Under the pieces are notes generated by a model. It was not told the DNA's origin, did not search any database, and saw only the letters and a list, made by a program, of their open reading frames with translations. A stretch of 64,000 nt of DNA, from assembly GCA_964552195.1 (NCBI GenBank), contig CAZKFM010000005.1, forward strand, positions 164,167 through 228,166. Direction: 5' to 3'. Numbering within the stretch: the first letter of the stretch is position 1; each line of letters starts with the position of its first letter. Shown piece by piece: positions 1-8,296 of this stretch. The DNA is from CAZKAP01 sp964552195. GTDB taxonomy: Bacteria > Bacteroidota > Bacteroidia > Flavobacteriales > Flavobacteriaceae. The position numbers were made by a program, and so were the translations under genes.

Positions 1-522
1 ATCGATAAGCTTAAGGACATCCGAGATTCGCAGGATGCCTACAACACCGTTAATGGCAAGTATGCCAAGAACTTCAAGGATCTGATCGCCTTTATCGATA
101 CTGGACAATACACGATTACCCAGCAAAGGGATTCCTCTTTTATTTACTTCGACAAGGTTTACCGGATCGAAATGAGTAAGGATACTGTACTTATTGACAC
201 TCTGGGCTTTGTCAAGGTCAGGGATTCCATTTTCAAGGGAAGTGATCGCTATAAAGATTTGGCTACTGTGCCGTTCGCTCCGAACAATGAAAAGTTCAAT
301 ATCGAAGTTGGTGAAGTACAATCCGGAGGATTTACCGCCGACGTGTATAAAGTAAGTGCAAAGAAAGACTGGATCTTACACGATCAGCCTGCAGATCTGC
401 GCGCCCTCGAAAATGCACACAAAAGCATAGAGGAGGTCAATGGAGATGAGATCAGCGTTGGGGACCTGAACAAGGTAAGTACCAGTGGTAACTGGCCGTC
501 TATCTATGATCAAAAGAACTGA
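1..522 (+). CDS. C-terminal part of a conserved Bacteroidota protein (5' truncated)
   Basis: The frame is open from the first base of the window, so the true start lies upstream; the ATG at 172 is internal. The visible 173 residues begin IDKLKDIRDSQDAYNTVNGK, a helical stretch typical of the region after an N-terminal membrane anchor, followed by a mixed alpha/beta domain ending in WPSIYDQKN. It overlaps the next gene by 17 bp if that gene starts at 506, so the two are probably one operon with rsmD. From memory, flavobacterial genomes often have a hypothetical protein here before DUF3822 and rsmD. I assign no function. Confidence 0.75.
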   Translation: MDKLKDIRDSQDAYNTVNGKYAKNFKDLIAFIDTGQYTITQQRDSSFIYFDKVYRIEMSKDTVLIDTLGFVKVRDSIFKGSDRYKDLATVPFAPNNEKFNIEVGEVQSGGFTADVYKVSAKKDWILHDQPADLRALENAHKSIEEVNGDEISVGDLNKVSTSGNWPSIYDQKN

Positions 523-1339
523 TTCTTCCGAAGGAATAAACGTTTTCCCTTCAACCAAGAAATTGTCCGTTCAGGTGAGCCTGAATGGACTTTCTTTTTC
601 TGTGTTAAATATGGAGGCCAACCGCCTCGATTCGGCCGGTAGTTACGAGTTTCCCCGCGAGCTGAACGAGGAATCGGTCGAGCGCGAAATTGCGCTGATC
701 ATGGATCAGTTCGGACTCGCTTCCGAATCCTTTGATCAGATTCAGCTAATATGTCAGACAGGGCATTTTGCCCTGGTTCCCGAGCCTCTGTTCGACGAGG
801 CTTCCGTTCCCCACTATCTTAAGCTTAACGCCCGCCTGGACAATGAAGCCTGGCCCCGTTTCGACCGGGTAGCTGGTGCAGGCCTGGTGAATGTATATCA
901 GGGTTATCCCAAACTGGAACGCTGGATTGAAGAGCGTTTCGATGGTGTCGGTTACCGGCACAGCGGGAGTGTTTTGATTGAGACTTTTCTGAAACAGCCC
1001 CACTGGGATAACCGCCCGCACTGCTTTGTGAGGGTTGGTAGCAGGAACATGGAAATCGTGCTGATCAAGAACCAGGCATTGCTCGCGTACAATCAGTTTT
1101 CTTTTTCCAACTCAGAGGACTTTCTCTATTATCTCCTCATGTTCATGGAACAGTCCGATGTAGAACCCGAGGAGGCCGATGTTATCCTGTTCGGGAAAGT
1201 CAGTGAAGACCACCCCCTTTTTAGAACCGTGTACCGCTACGTCCGGAACTTGCACCTTTTGGATCCCGAATACGATTTCGATATTGCCGAGGAGGTCTCC
1301 CGACCTGAGCTGGATTATACCGTAATCAGCGTCTTCTGA
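506..1339 (+). CDS. DUF3822 family protein
   Basis: A 277-residue protein of the DUF3822 family, which in Bacteroidota lies next to rsmD. The family is thought to have an actin-like ATPase (ASKHA) fold related to PilM/FtsA; its role is unknown. I chose the ATG at 506 (MIKRTDSSEG) over the GTG at 485 because ATG is commoner here; both overlap the preceding gene. No signal peptide or membrane segment is visible. It ends 1 bp before rsmD, which implies translational coupling. The fold statement is family knowledge and nothing in the sequence alone proves ATP binding. Confidence 0.75.
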   Translation: MIKRTDSSEGINVFPSTKKLSVQVSLNGLSFSVLNMEANRLDSAGSYEFPRELNEESVEREIALIMDQFGLASESFDQIQLICQTGHFALVPEPLFDEASVPHYLKLNARLDNEAWPRFDRVAGAGLVNVYQGYPKLERWIEERFDGVGYRHSGSVLIETFLKQPHWDNRPHCFVRVGSRNMEIVLIKNQALLAYNQFSFSNSEDFLYYLLMFMEQSDVEPEEADVILFGKVSEDHPLFRTVYRYVRNLHLLDPEYDFDIAEEVSRPELDYTVISVF

Positions 1340-1340
1340 T

Positions 1341-1880
1341 ATGCGCATAGTCGGTGGCATTCACCGGGGAAGGAAACTGAACCCTCCTTCAAGCCTTCCC
1401 ATAAGACCCACTACGGATCGGGCCAGAGAGGGCATCGTGAATGTGCTCACACACCGGTACCACCTGAGTGAAGTACGCGTACTCGATCTATATGCGGGTT
1501 CCGGCGCCATGAGCCTGGAGCTGGGCTCCCGGGGTTGCCCGGAGGTGGTGGCCGTCGATAAACATCCCGGCTGCGTATCCTATATCCGCAAAATATCTTC
1601 TGAGCTCAATCTGCCTGTACGGGCTTACCGCTCCGAAGTAATCTCTTTCCTTAGAAAATGGAAACAGCCAGGGGCATTCGATTTGGTATTTGCCGATCCG
1701 CCGTACGCCTTTTCGAAGGAACGGCTACGGGAACTATTGGACGAACTCCTGAAGCCTGATATGCTGGCGGATGGGGCTCTAATTATCTTCGAACACCCGG
1801 TACAATACGATTTTAAGGATCATCCCGGATTCGAATCTTCGAGGGATTACGGCAGTTCCCGATTCAGCTTCTTCGAGTAA
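1341..1880 (+). CDS. rsmD: 16S rRNA (guanine-N2)-methyltransferase RsmD
   Basis: RsmD transfers a methyl group from S-adenosylmethionine to N2 of G966 of 16S rRNA (E. coli numbering) during 30S assembly. The 179-residue length is normal for the family. Visible features are the N-terminal MRIVGG and RPTTDRARE segments, the SAM-binding motif VLDLYAGSGA at about residues 48-57, and the catalytic DPPY tetrad at about 119-122 within DLVFADPPYAF. It begins 1 bp after the DUF3822 stop. The RNase P RNA gene follows convergently. Confidence 0.93.
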   Translation: MRIVGGIHRGRKLNPPSSLPIRPTTDRAREGIVNVLTHRYHLSEVRVLDLYAGSGAMSLELGSRGCPEVVAVDKHPGCVSYIRKISSELNLPVRAYRSEVISFLRKWKQPGAFDLVFADPPYAFSKERLRELLDELLKPDMLADGALIIFEHPVQYDFKDHPGFESSRDYGSSRFSFFE

Positions 1881-1914
1881 CATTGGGAATGATTGAAGTT
1901 TTCCACAAAGAAAA

Positions 1915-2206
1915 GAGCAGGTCATAAGCCGGATTCTGTACCCGTATTGGGTTCCTATCATTTATCTGGGAGCACGGTTACCCGTGCCCTCGTGCCGCCT
2001 ACCCTCCAACTCGGACGCGCCGCCCTCAGACATTGGTATACTTGACGTTGCACCGCATAGAGTTTACCTGATTTCACTACAGCCGAACTGTACTTGCTTT
2101 CTGTTGCACTGGTCCTCGCCTTACGACGGACGGGTGTTACCCGCTACGCTGCGCTATGGTGTCCGGACTTTCCTCTCCACATCAGGGAGCGATAGGAGAC
2201 CTGCTC
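1915..2206 (-). ncRNA. rnpB: RNase P catalytic RNA (M1 RNA)
   Basis: On the minus strand the RNA starts with GAGCAGGTCTCC near 2206 and ends with GACCTGCTC near 1915; these ends pair to form helix P1. Universal RNase P signatures are present: GAGGAAAGTCCGGAC (the P4 5' region) near 2160-2180, and ACAGAATCCGGCTTA near 1926-1940 before the 3' end. The length of about 292 nt is short but plausible for an A-type bacterial RNA. It processes the 5' leader of pre-tRNAs with the RnpA protein. It lies between rsmD and dnaX on the opposite strand. Exact ends are inferred from the P1 pairing. Confidence 0.95.
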
Positions 2207-2210
2207 GAGG

Positions 2211-2218
2211 CAAAGTTA
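2211..2218 (-). promoter_or_regulatory. -7 promoter element of rnpB
   Basis: The minus strand reads TAACTTTG, a perfect match to the Bacteroidota -7 consensus TAnnTTTG. It ends 5 nt before the predicted RNase P 5' end at about 2206, which is the expected distance to a transcription start. No convincing TTG -33 element is seen. Confidence 0.75.
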
Positions 2219-2280
2219 GGCCATGTTGATAAATGTAACCCGGGAAACCTTTCCAGAGGCCTTCGTTTAGCCTATTTTTA

Positions 2281-4203
2281 ATGGAATTAAGCCAAACGGC
2301 GTGCCAAAAATCGCTTTCGTTGGAAAACTTTGTCGCATCAGCCATAGCATACCGTCCCGAGGAATTCGGTGAGGTGATCGGCCAGGAAGCCATCACCCGG
2401 ACACTGGAAAACTCCATACAGTCGGAGCAGATCCCTAAGGCCCTGCTTTTCTGCGGTCCGCGCGGTGTGGGTAAGACGACCTGTGCCCGTATCCTGGCGC
2501 GAAGGATTAATGAAACCGACGAGACCAAGGCGAAGGAGTCCGATTTCGCCTTTAATATATTTGAACTGGACGCAGCCTCGAATAATACCGTGGACGACAT
2601 ACGGGCGCTGATTGACCAGGTGCGCATCCCTCCACAAACCGGAAAATACAAGGTGTATATCATCGACGAGGTCCACATGCTTTCGGCCTCGGCCTTTAAC
2701 GCCTTCCTCAAGACCCTGGAGGAGCCGCCGAAACATGCGGTATTCATACTCGCAACCACGGAAAAACACAAGATTATTCCCACCATCCTTTCCCGCTGTC
2801 AGATTTATGACTTCAAGCGCATACGGGTCAGGGACATGGTCGAACACCTGCAGACCGTAGCCCGTCAAAGGGGGGTGTCGGCTGAAGAAGATGCGCTGTT
2901 TTTGATTGCCCAGAAGGCCGATGGTGCCATGAGGGATGCCTTGTCCATATTCGATCGGATCGCGGCCTATTCCGATAACCACATCTCCCGACAGAAGGTG
3001 AGCGAGGTACTGCAGGTGCTGGATCACGATACCTATATGGAATTCACGCGCATGATAGCCGCCGGAGATATACCCGCATTGATTGCCCGTTTTAATGAGA
3101 TCAGTATGCAGGGCTTCGACGGACAGCAGTTCATCATCGGGCTGGCCGATCATTTTCGGGACCTGCTGGTTGCCAGCTCAGCGCAGACACGGGAGCTGCT
3201 GGATACGGGGGACGACCTCGGAAAACAACTGGCCGAACTGTCCTCAAGTCTGGGTAGGAAATTTTTGGTCAGAGCCATTGAACTCGCTACCGACTGCGAC
3301 TATCGTTATAAAACCAGCAGCAACCAGCGTCTCTTGGTGGAAATCACACTGATGAAGCTCGCCTCCATAGGTGCCGGCGAGGACGAAAAAAAAAAAGATA
3401 GTCTGATCCTTCCCGCGAGCCGATTCAAAAATGGGGTCCCCGCTGCAGCTGTCCCTACTCCCTACCGAAAAGAGACAGCCCAAAAGAATCATACTGAAGC
3501 CCATCAGGTAACAGAACCCCCAGTACATACTGAGCCAGCAGAAAATAGGGGAATTGAAATTCGCGCAGAAGAAACATCCCCGGCTCCGAAAAGGCAGAGC
3601 AGAAGCGGAGGTGGAACGGCCACCATAGGTGAGAAAGAAGTAACCCATGCGGCATCTACCCCAACACCGCAAAAGACAACAAAACCTGCCGCAGCATCTC
3701 AGGAATCTGCGAACAGGGAGAATCAAGAGGAAGTAGCCCCTTCGATTTCGGCCCTGTCGCTCAGCAGCATTCGACGGAAAAAGCAGCACAAGATGCCGCA
3801 GTCATTGCAGAACAGGGAAAAGGAAGAACCGCTGCGCGATGCCCCTGTTCTGCTGGAGGAAGTTCAGACTTACTGGAGGCTATACGCCGACCGGCTGGAA
3901 CAGAAAGGAGAAAAAATATTGGCCTCCTGCATGAATGTTTCCCCTCCCCATGCCTTGGACGGTACCGTCCTGAAGGTGTCCCTTCCCAACGAGACTATGA
4001 AGAAGTCGCTGGAATTGGGAGCCTCCTCTCTTTTGGCATTCCTTAGGGATAAACTGGGAAATGACCACCTAAGGCTCGAAGTGACCATCATCGAGGGCGA
4101 AGAGCGCAAATACATCTACACCCCGGAGGAAAAATACGACCGCCTTCGGGAAAAGAACCCGGATATCGAATTGCTTCGAAAGGGCCTCGATCTGGATTTC
4201 TAG
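2281..4203 (+). CDS. dnaX: DNA polymerase III subunit gamma/tau
   Basis: DnaX is the clamp-loader ATPase that holds the replicase together. The 640-residue product has the AAA+ core: Walker A GPRGVGKTT at about residues 59-67, Walker B IIDEVHML at about 127-134, and the SRC sensor at 171-173. The four-cysteine zinc module found in E. coli DnaX between the Walker motifs is absent. A long, low-complexity linker rich in Thr, Glu and Ala spans about residues 385-530, followed by a folded C-terminal domain as in tau. The ATG at 2281 is used, but a TTG at 2320 (ENFVASAIAYRPEEF) aligns better with homologous N-termini. An A11 run at 3386-3396 may produce a gamma-like short form. Confidence 0.93.
   Translation: MELSQTACQKSLSLENFVASAIAYRPEEFGEVIGQEAITRTLENSIQSEQIPKALLFCGPRGVGKTTCARILARRINETDETKAKESDFAFNIFELDAASNNTVDDIRALIDQVRIPPQTGKYKVYIIDEVHMLSASAFNAFLKTLEEPPKHAVFILATTEKHKIIPTILSRCQIYDFKRIRVRDMVEHLQTVARQRGVSAEEDALFLIAQKADGAMRDALSIFDRIAAYSDNHISRQKVSEVLQVLDHDTYMEFTRMIAAGDIPALIARFNEISMQGFDGQQFIIGLADHFRDLLVASSAQTRELLDTGDDLGKQLAELSSSLGRKFLVRAIELATDCDYRYKTSSNQRLLVEITLMKLASIGAGEDEKKKDSLILPASRFKNGVPAAAVPTPYRKETAQKNHTEAHQVTEPPVHTEPAENRGIEIRAEETSPAPKRQSRSGGGTATIGEKEVTHAASTPTPQKTTKPAAASQESANRENQEEVAPSISALSLSSIRRKKQHKMPQSLQNREKEEPLRDAPVLLEEVQTYWRLYADRLEQKGEKILASCMNVSPPHALDGTVLKVSLPNETMKKSLELGASSLLAFLRDKLGNDHLRLEVTIIEGEERKYIYTPEEKYDRLREKNPDIELLRKGLDLDF
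3386..3396 (+). other. Poly-A slippery site in dnaX
   Basis: Eleven consecutive A residues follow GAGGACG and precede GATAGTCTGA. In the main frame they read GAA AAA AAA AAA (codons 369-372). In the -1 frame a TAG occurs at 3399-3401, and in the +1 frame a TGA at 3404-3406. Slippage in either direction would therefore end translation within four codons, giving a product of about 372 residues that keeps the ATPase and oligomerisation domains. Confidence 0.6.
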
Positions 4204-4206
4204 AGC

Positions 4207-4563
4207 TTACCTCTTGAATTCCTTGCTTAGTGCAGCGTACAGCAGGAAGATCACCCCGGATATAGCCATTCCGATCGATTCACGTCCTAGCTCTATATTT
4301 TCATTCTTCATGCCACCTTCGTCCAGGTTTACCCCTTCGAAAGTCTCGGGCCAGCTCCGACCAGCCAGCACGAAGAAGGCTATGGCCAGAGTGATCGCGA
4401 GCCAACGGGGCAGGCGATTAAACAGGAAAAGCAGGGTTCCAACGAAACCGACGGAGTATCGGATCATCCAATCGGACGCGTCGGGGTCATTCATCTGCCA
4501 GTAAACGGAGAAACCGAAAAACAGCAGGAATACTGCGGCAAGGATTTTTACAAATAATTTCAT
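4207..4563 (-). CDS. TMEM220-like small membrane protein
   Basis: A 118-residue protein with four predicted membrane segments: residues about 3-20, 34-49, 54-70 and 98-113. The QMNDPDASDW motif after the first helix resembles the Q-x-NDPD signature of the transmembrane protein 220 family, whose role is unknown. It starts 2 bp after the eboF stop, so it is very probably the last gene of the ebo transcript. Its stop is 3 bp from the dnaX stop on the other strand. The family call is from motif memory. Confidence 0.65.
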   Translation of the reverse strand: MKLFVKILAAVFLLFFGFSVYWQMNDPDASDWMIRYSVGFVGTLLFLFNRLPRWLAITLAIAFFVLAGRSWPETFEGVNLDEGGMKNENIELGRESIGMAISGVIFLLYAALSKEFKR

Positions 4564-4565
4564 AG

Positions 4566-5939
4566 TCAGGATGTAATCAGGTTTTTGATCAGGTCGAATA
4601 CCCCGGTGGCCTCTACTGGGCCCTCGGGAGTACGTATCGCATCGCGGGTTAAAAATACTGGAAAATCTTTCTCGGATTCCGGAATCCTGCCGTGGGAACC
4701 CCGTATAAGTTCGGCGTTGAGGGGAATCACATTCATCAAGGTTCGGAATCCCAGTTTTTTGGCAATCAGTTTGCCGGCCACTTGGAGCTTGGCGAACGGA
4801 TTATTTGGATTGAGCATCATCTCGACGGGATCGTATCCGGGTTTGCGGTGTATATCTACAGTACGCGCAAAGTCAGGAGCCCATGCGTCATCTTCCCAGT
4901 AATAATAGGTGAACCAGCTCCTGCTGTCGGCCACAAGAAGGAAATCGCCTGAACGTTCATGGGCAATTCCCTGCTTCTTCTGCTCTTCCTTATCCCAGAT
5001 GTGCTCGACGCCATCCATCTGTTCGAGAATCCCACGGACCTCTGTAAGCCGGTTCTTGTTGTTGACATAGACATGGGAAACCTGATGATCCGATACCGCG
5101 AAGGCTTCGGATCGACCGGCATCCAGGTGTTCTCCGCCTTTTTCCCGTCTCACATCCAGCAACCCATGCCTGCGCAATACGCGATTGGGGTGTATGGGTC
5201 GGTCTACCTCGGTAATCCCGTATTCGGATAAAACGACCACCCTAACCCCATGGGATTCATAGAATCCGATCAGGTCCCTGAGGAGATCGTCCAGTTCGCT
5301 CAGATCCTTAGACACCCGCTTCCAATCATGACCGTACCGTTGCAGGTTGTAATCCAGATGCGGCAGGTAAATCAGATTGAGGTTGGGGCTGTAGGCCTCA
5401 TATACCCTTTTGGAGGCCTCGGCTATCCATCGACTCGACGCTATGGAGGTGGCAGGACCCCAGAATTTAAACAAGGGGAAGGTCCCCAACTCCTCCTGAA
5501 GCTGGTCCCTTAATTCCGGTGGATGGCTGTACACATCGGGTATCTTGCGACCATCTGCCAAATAATTGGGGCGGGGCGTAACGCTGTAATCCGCAGAAGA
5601 GTACATATTGTACCACCAGAACATATTGGCACAGCTAAACCCGGGTTCTTTTTCCCGGAGTACTTCCCAGAGCTTAGGGGCTTGTACGAGCCGATTGGAT
5701 TGACGCCAGAACTTTATTTCACATTCCTCCCGGAAAAACCAGCCGTTACCCACGATACCATGGCCGGAGACAGGTTGCCCGGTCAGGTAGGTGGACTGGG
5801 CCGTACAGGTCACGGCCGGTACTACCGGAGTTATGGCCAGCTGATTCCCATTCGTGCACCAATCGGTAAGGAAGGGCATGTGCTCGCCGAGGAGCCTTTT
5901 GCTCAGACCTACGGCATTAATGACGGCTGTATTCTTCAT
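4566..5939 (-). CDS. eboF: EboF-type alkaline phosphatase superfamily protein
   Basis: A 457-residue protein of the nucleotide pyrophosphatase/phosphodiesterase branch of the alkaline phosphatase superfamily, matching EboF of the ebo (EDB) cluster. The nucleophile region TCTAQSTYLTGQ with following GHGIVGNGWF is near residues 42-70, and HLDYNLQRYGHD is near 193-204. The usual first metal Asp (DG) reads INAVG, and the usual SDHG motif reads SEYGI, so the metal site differs from classic members. No signal peptide is evident. It starts 1 bp after the eboE stop. The substrate is unknown; in the cluster it may act on a phosphorylated or nucleotide-linked intermediate (inference). Confidence 0.8.
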   Translation of the reverse strand: MKNTAVINAVGLSKRLLGEHMPFLTDWCTNGNQLAITPVVPAVTCTAQSTYLTGQPVSGHGIVGNGWFFREECEIKFWRQSNRLVQAPKLWEVLREKEPGFSCANMFWWYNMYSSADYSVTPRPNYLADGRKIPDVYSHPPELRDQLQEELGTFPLFKFWGPATSIASSRWIAEASKRVYEAYSPNLNLIYLPHLDYNLQRYGHDWKRVSKDLSELDDLLRDLIGFYESHGVRVVVLSEYGITEVDRPIHPNRVLRRHGLLDVRREKGGEHLDAGRSEAFAVSDHQVSHVYVNNKNRLTEVRGILEQMDGVEHIWDKEEQKKQGIAHERSGDFLLVADSRSWFTYYYWEDDAWAPDFARTVDIHRKPGYDPVEMMLNPNNPFAKLQVAGKLIAKKLGFRTLMNVIPLNAELIRGSHGRIPESEKDFPVFLTRDAIRTPEGPVEATGVFDLIKNLITS

Positions 5940-5940
5940 C

Positions 5941-7122
5941 CTAGTATTCTATCAATCGATCCCGGCACCATTCTATTTCCCGCACAATGGAATCCACCAG
6001 GGATATCTTTAACTCCTCCGGGAGTACCTCCCAGGTGTAGGTTTCGACTTCGAGCTGATCGCATTCCGGTTGTGAGCGAAGGTGCGCCAGGACTTTGCGG
6101 ATCTCTCCATGAGTCGATCGAAAGGGCGGAAGGCTCTCGCTGAACACCGGCACGTGAAAATGGGAGCGCAATTCGGAGAATGAGGGCCTGCTGTCGAGCA
6201 GTTCGGGTATGTCCCTGAATGTATGCACGATCCCGTCTTCCTTTTGGGTGACCTGGTGCAGGTAGGTAGGTTCGTTCAGGGTCTCCATGGTTTTCCAGGG
6301 ATCCATACCCTTAGAGAGGTCCTCCTGCCTTAGGGCGAGTGCTGCACTCAGCTGTATCTTTCCAATACGCACCCCGGCCTTCTTTAGCCGCTGAAACGCC
6401 TCGGCGGGTTCTTCAAAAGCCAGGGCAAAATGGCACACATCGTAACAGAGGTTGATGTGCCTTCTGACCCATCGCTCCGTCAGGGCGTCTACCTGTCGAG
6501 CACGGGCAAAGAGATACTTGGTGAAAAAATCAATCGTCTCTACACTGTTCTCCAGCATGCCATCCGGTTCAGGTTCGATATCCAGATGTATATAGATTCC
6601 GGTTTTCTCCTCCAATTCCACGAGTTCGCGGGCAAGGGTAATCAGGTTACTGCAGCTTCGCTCTCTGACGGTCTCCTTGCTTTCCGGGTCTGAATGCCAG
6701 TGCCGGTACGAAAGCGGGGAGGTAGAAATGCCACCGGACATTCCTGCTGGAAGCAGCTTTGCCAGTACTCGAATCAGGTCACGGGTGTACTCCACCCGCT
6801 CCTCCCGGGTCCAGTCGGGTTCGTGCACCTGATCCTTAACCGCTTCACCATGGAAGTTACCGTAGGGAAAGCCGTTCATGGTGAACACATAGACTCCCTC
6901 TTTGTCAAGCCATTGCCTGAAGCTTTCCAGCCTGTCCCCTTCCAGCAATTCCCTGGCGGCCTGGGCAGAAAGCCTGAGTCCGAGTCCGAAAGCTTGGTCC
7001 GGACATAACTTTCCCTTAATCCGGGGAACATAGCGCTCCAGATTGTCAAAAGTCTCAGCCCAGTCACTTCCGGGATGAATGTTAGTACAATACGTCAGTT
7101 GAAATAGATTAAGTAGCTGCAT
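5941..7122 (-). CDS. eboE: EboE-type TIM-barrel protein (sugar phosphate isomerase/epimerase-like)
   Basis: A 393-residue protein like EboE of the ebo cluster, related to xylose isomerase-like TIM barrels. It opens with LTYCTNIHPGSDW, a characteristic EboE start. Metal-binding candidates in barrel strands include HLDIEPEPDG, NLCYDVCHFAL and HFHVPVFSE. It overlaps the eboD stop by 14 bp. The reaction is unknown. The family call is firm from motifs and gene order; isomerase or epimerase activity is only inferred. Confidence 0.82.
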   Translation of the reverse strand: MQLLNLFQLTYCTNIHPGSDWAETFDNLERYVPRIKGKLCPDQAFGLGLRLSAQAARELLEGDRLESFRQWLDKEGVYVFTMNGFPYGNFHGEAVKDQVHEPDWTREERVEYTRDLIRVLAKLLPAGMSGGISTSPLSYRHWHSDPESKETVRERSCSNLITLARELVELEEKTGIYIHLDIEPEPDGMLENSVETIDFFTKYLFARARQVDALTERWVRRHINLCYDVCHFALAFEEPAEAFQRLKKAGVRIGKIQLSAALALRQEDLSKGMDPWKTMETLNEPTYLHQVTQKEDGIVHTFRDIPELLDSRPSFSELRSHFHVPVFSESLPPFRSTHGEIRKVLAHLRSQPECDQLEVETYTWEVLPEELKISLVDSIVREIEWCRDRLIEY

Positions 7123-8287
7123 TCCGGGAAATTTTTGACCCAGGTATTCGCAATTGTTCGCTTATGGCTTTCTTCATAAGCGGCAGGTCTACTTCGTGTA
7201 TGTCAAAAGGGTCCCCAACTTCCCTGATCATGGCCAGGGTAAGCTCTCCACCCAGGTGCTCCTGAAACTCCTCCAGGCCTTGCAGGAGTTCACCGATCCT
7301 GTGTTCTTCCAGGGGAATGCCCAGGTCGAATCCCAGTCTTTCGAAGACCGCATGTATGCGATCCTGCAGGTCTCTCCTTAGCCATCCCTTGAGACCGCTG
7401 TAGCGTATATCCAGAGCTATGCCCATGGCGACGGCCTCTCCGTGCCGCAGTTCATAACCGGTAAGGTATTCGAGTCGGTGTGCCGACCAGTGACCGAAGT
7501 CCAGGGGCCTGGAGGAACCCTGTTCGAACGGGTCGCCACCCTCTGCTATGTGCCGCATATGAATCTCCGCGCAGCGGTGAATCAGACGGTTCATGGATTC
7601 GGGATCGCGCTGCCGAAGTCGTTCCGCATGACGGTCCAGAAATTCGAAAAAAGCGGGATCCTTCAACAGGGCGACCTTCATGGCCTCGGCCATGCCGGAA
7701 ATCCAGTCTCTGTCGTCCAGGGTACCCAGAAAAGAGTCGTCATTTATAATGGCGAAAGGAATGGAAAACGTTCCTAAAAAATTTTTCTTCCCGAAGTAAT
7801 TAACGCCGTTTTTGACGCCTACGGCTGCGTCGTTCTGGGCGAGTACGGTAGTGGGAATGCGAATGTGACGCACGCCCCGATGCGCCAGGGTACTGGCGTA
7901 TCCCACCATATCGATTAGGGCTCCTCCACCGATGGCCACCACAAAGGAGTGACGACAGATGTGTTCCGATTCTATGGCCCGTAGCACCTTTTCCACATGC
8001 ACGGGATCGTTTTTTGCCGCTTCTCCCCCCGGTAATACCAGGGTGCCCCGGTGATCGATATGCTTGGACTGTTCGCAGTACGTGCCGATCTGTCCTTCTA
8101 TCTCCGGGAAACCACGTGCAACGCCCTGATCAATTACAAACAGGGCCTTGGTACGGCCTCCCCTTCCGAATTCACCAAAGAGCTTGTCGAGCAGGGGATT
8201 TTTCGGTGAGAATGTGTTTCGGGTTGAATGCAGGCTATAGCGGTAGTTTACACTAAAGGACTGGCTTATGGTGGGACGTGGATTCAT
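7109..8287 (-). CDS. eboD: EboD-type 3-dehydroquinate synthase-like sugar phosphate cyclase
   Basis: A 392-residue member of the dehydroquinate synthase / sedoheptulose phosphate cyclase superfamily. NAD-binding motifs are present: VVAIGGGALIDMVGYAS and IRIPTTVLAQNDAAVGVK at about residues 115-160, with the later metal-site helices SSRPLDFGHWSAHRLE and LRHGEAVAMGI. Because it sits inside the ebo cluster it is EboD rather than the shikimate enzyme AroB. The true substrate is unknown; a C7 sugar phosphate or a related cyclisable sugar is a family-based inference. It follows eboC by 9 bp. Confidence 0.85.
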   Translation of the reverse strand: MNPRPTISQSFSVNYRYSLHSTRNTFSPKNPLLDKLFGEFGRGGRTKALFVIDQGVARGFPEIEGQIGTYCEQSKHIDHRGTLVLPGGEAAKNDPVHVEKVLRAIESEHICRHSFVVAIGGGALIDMVGYASTLAHRGVRHIRIPTTVLAQNDAAVGVKNGVNYFGKKNFLGTFSIPFAIINDDSFLGTLDDRDWISGMAEAMKVALLKDPAFFEFLDRHAERLRQRDPESMNRLIHRCAEIHMRHIAEGGDPFEQGSSRPLDFGHWSAHRLEYLTGYELRHGEAVAMGIALDIRYSGLKGWLRRDLQDRIHAVFERLGFDLGIPLEEHRIGELLQGLEEFQEHLGGELTLAMIREVGDPFDIHEVDLPLMKKAISEQLRIPGSKISRNAAT

Positions 8288-8296
8288 GGCTTAAAA

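Noticed and set aside
2338..3153. Long open frame (271 codons) on the minus strand inside dnaX
   Set aside because: It is the antisense shadow of a strongly conserved gene; no domain or signal is visible in its translation.
3386..3396. Poly-A run as a sequencing frameshift
   Set aside because: The reading frame is intact on both sides and the downstream C-terminal domain is in frame, so no error needs to be invoked.
7109..8287. Shikimate-pathway aroB
   Set aside because: Position inside the ebo cluster and family motifs point to EboD; a separate aroB would be expected elsewhere.
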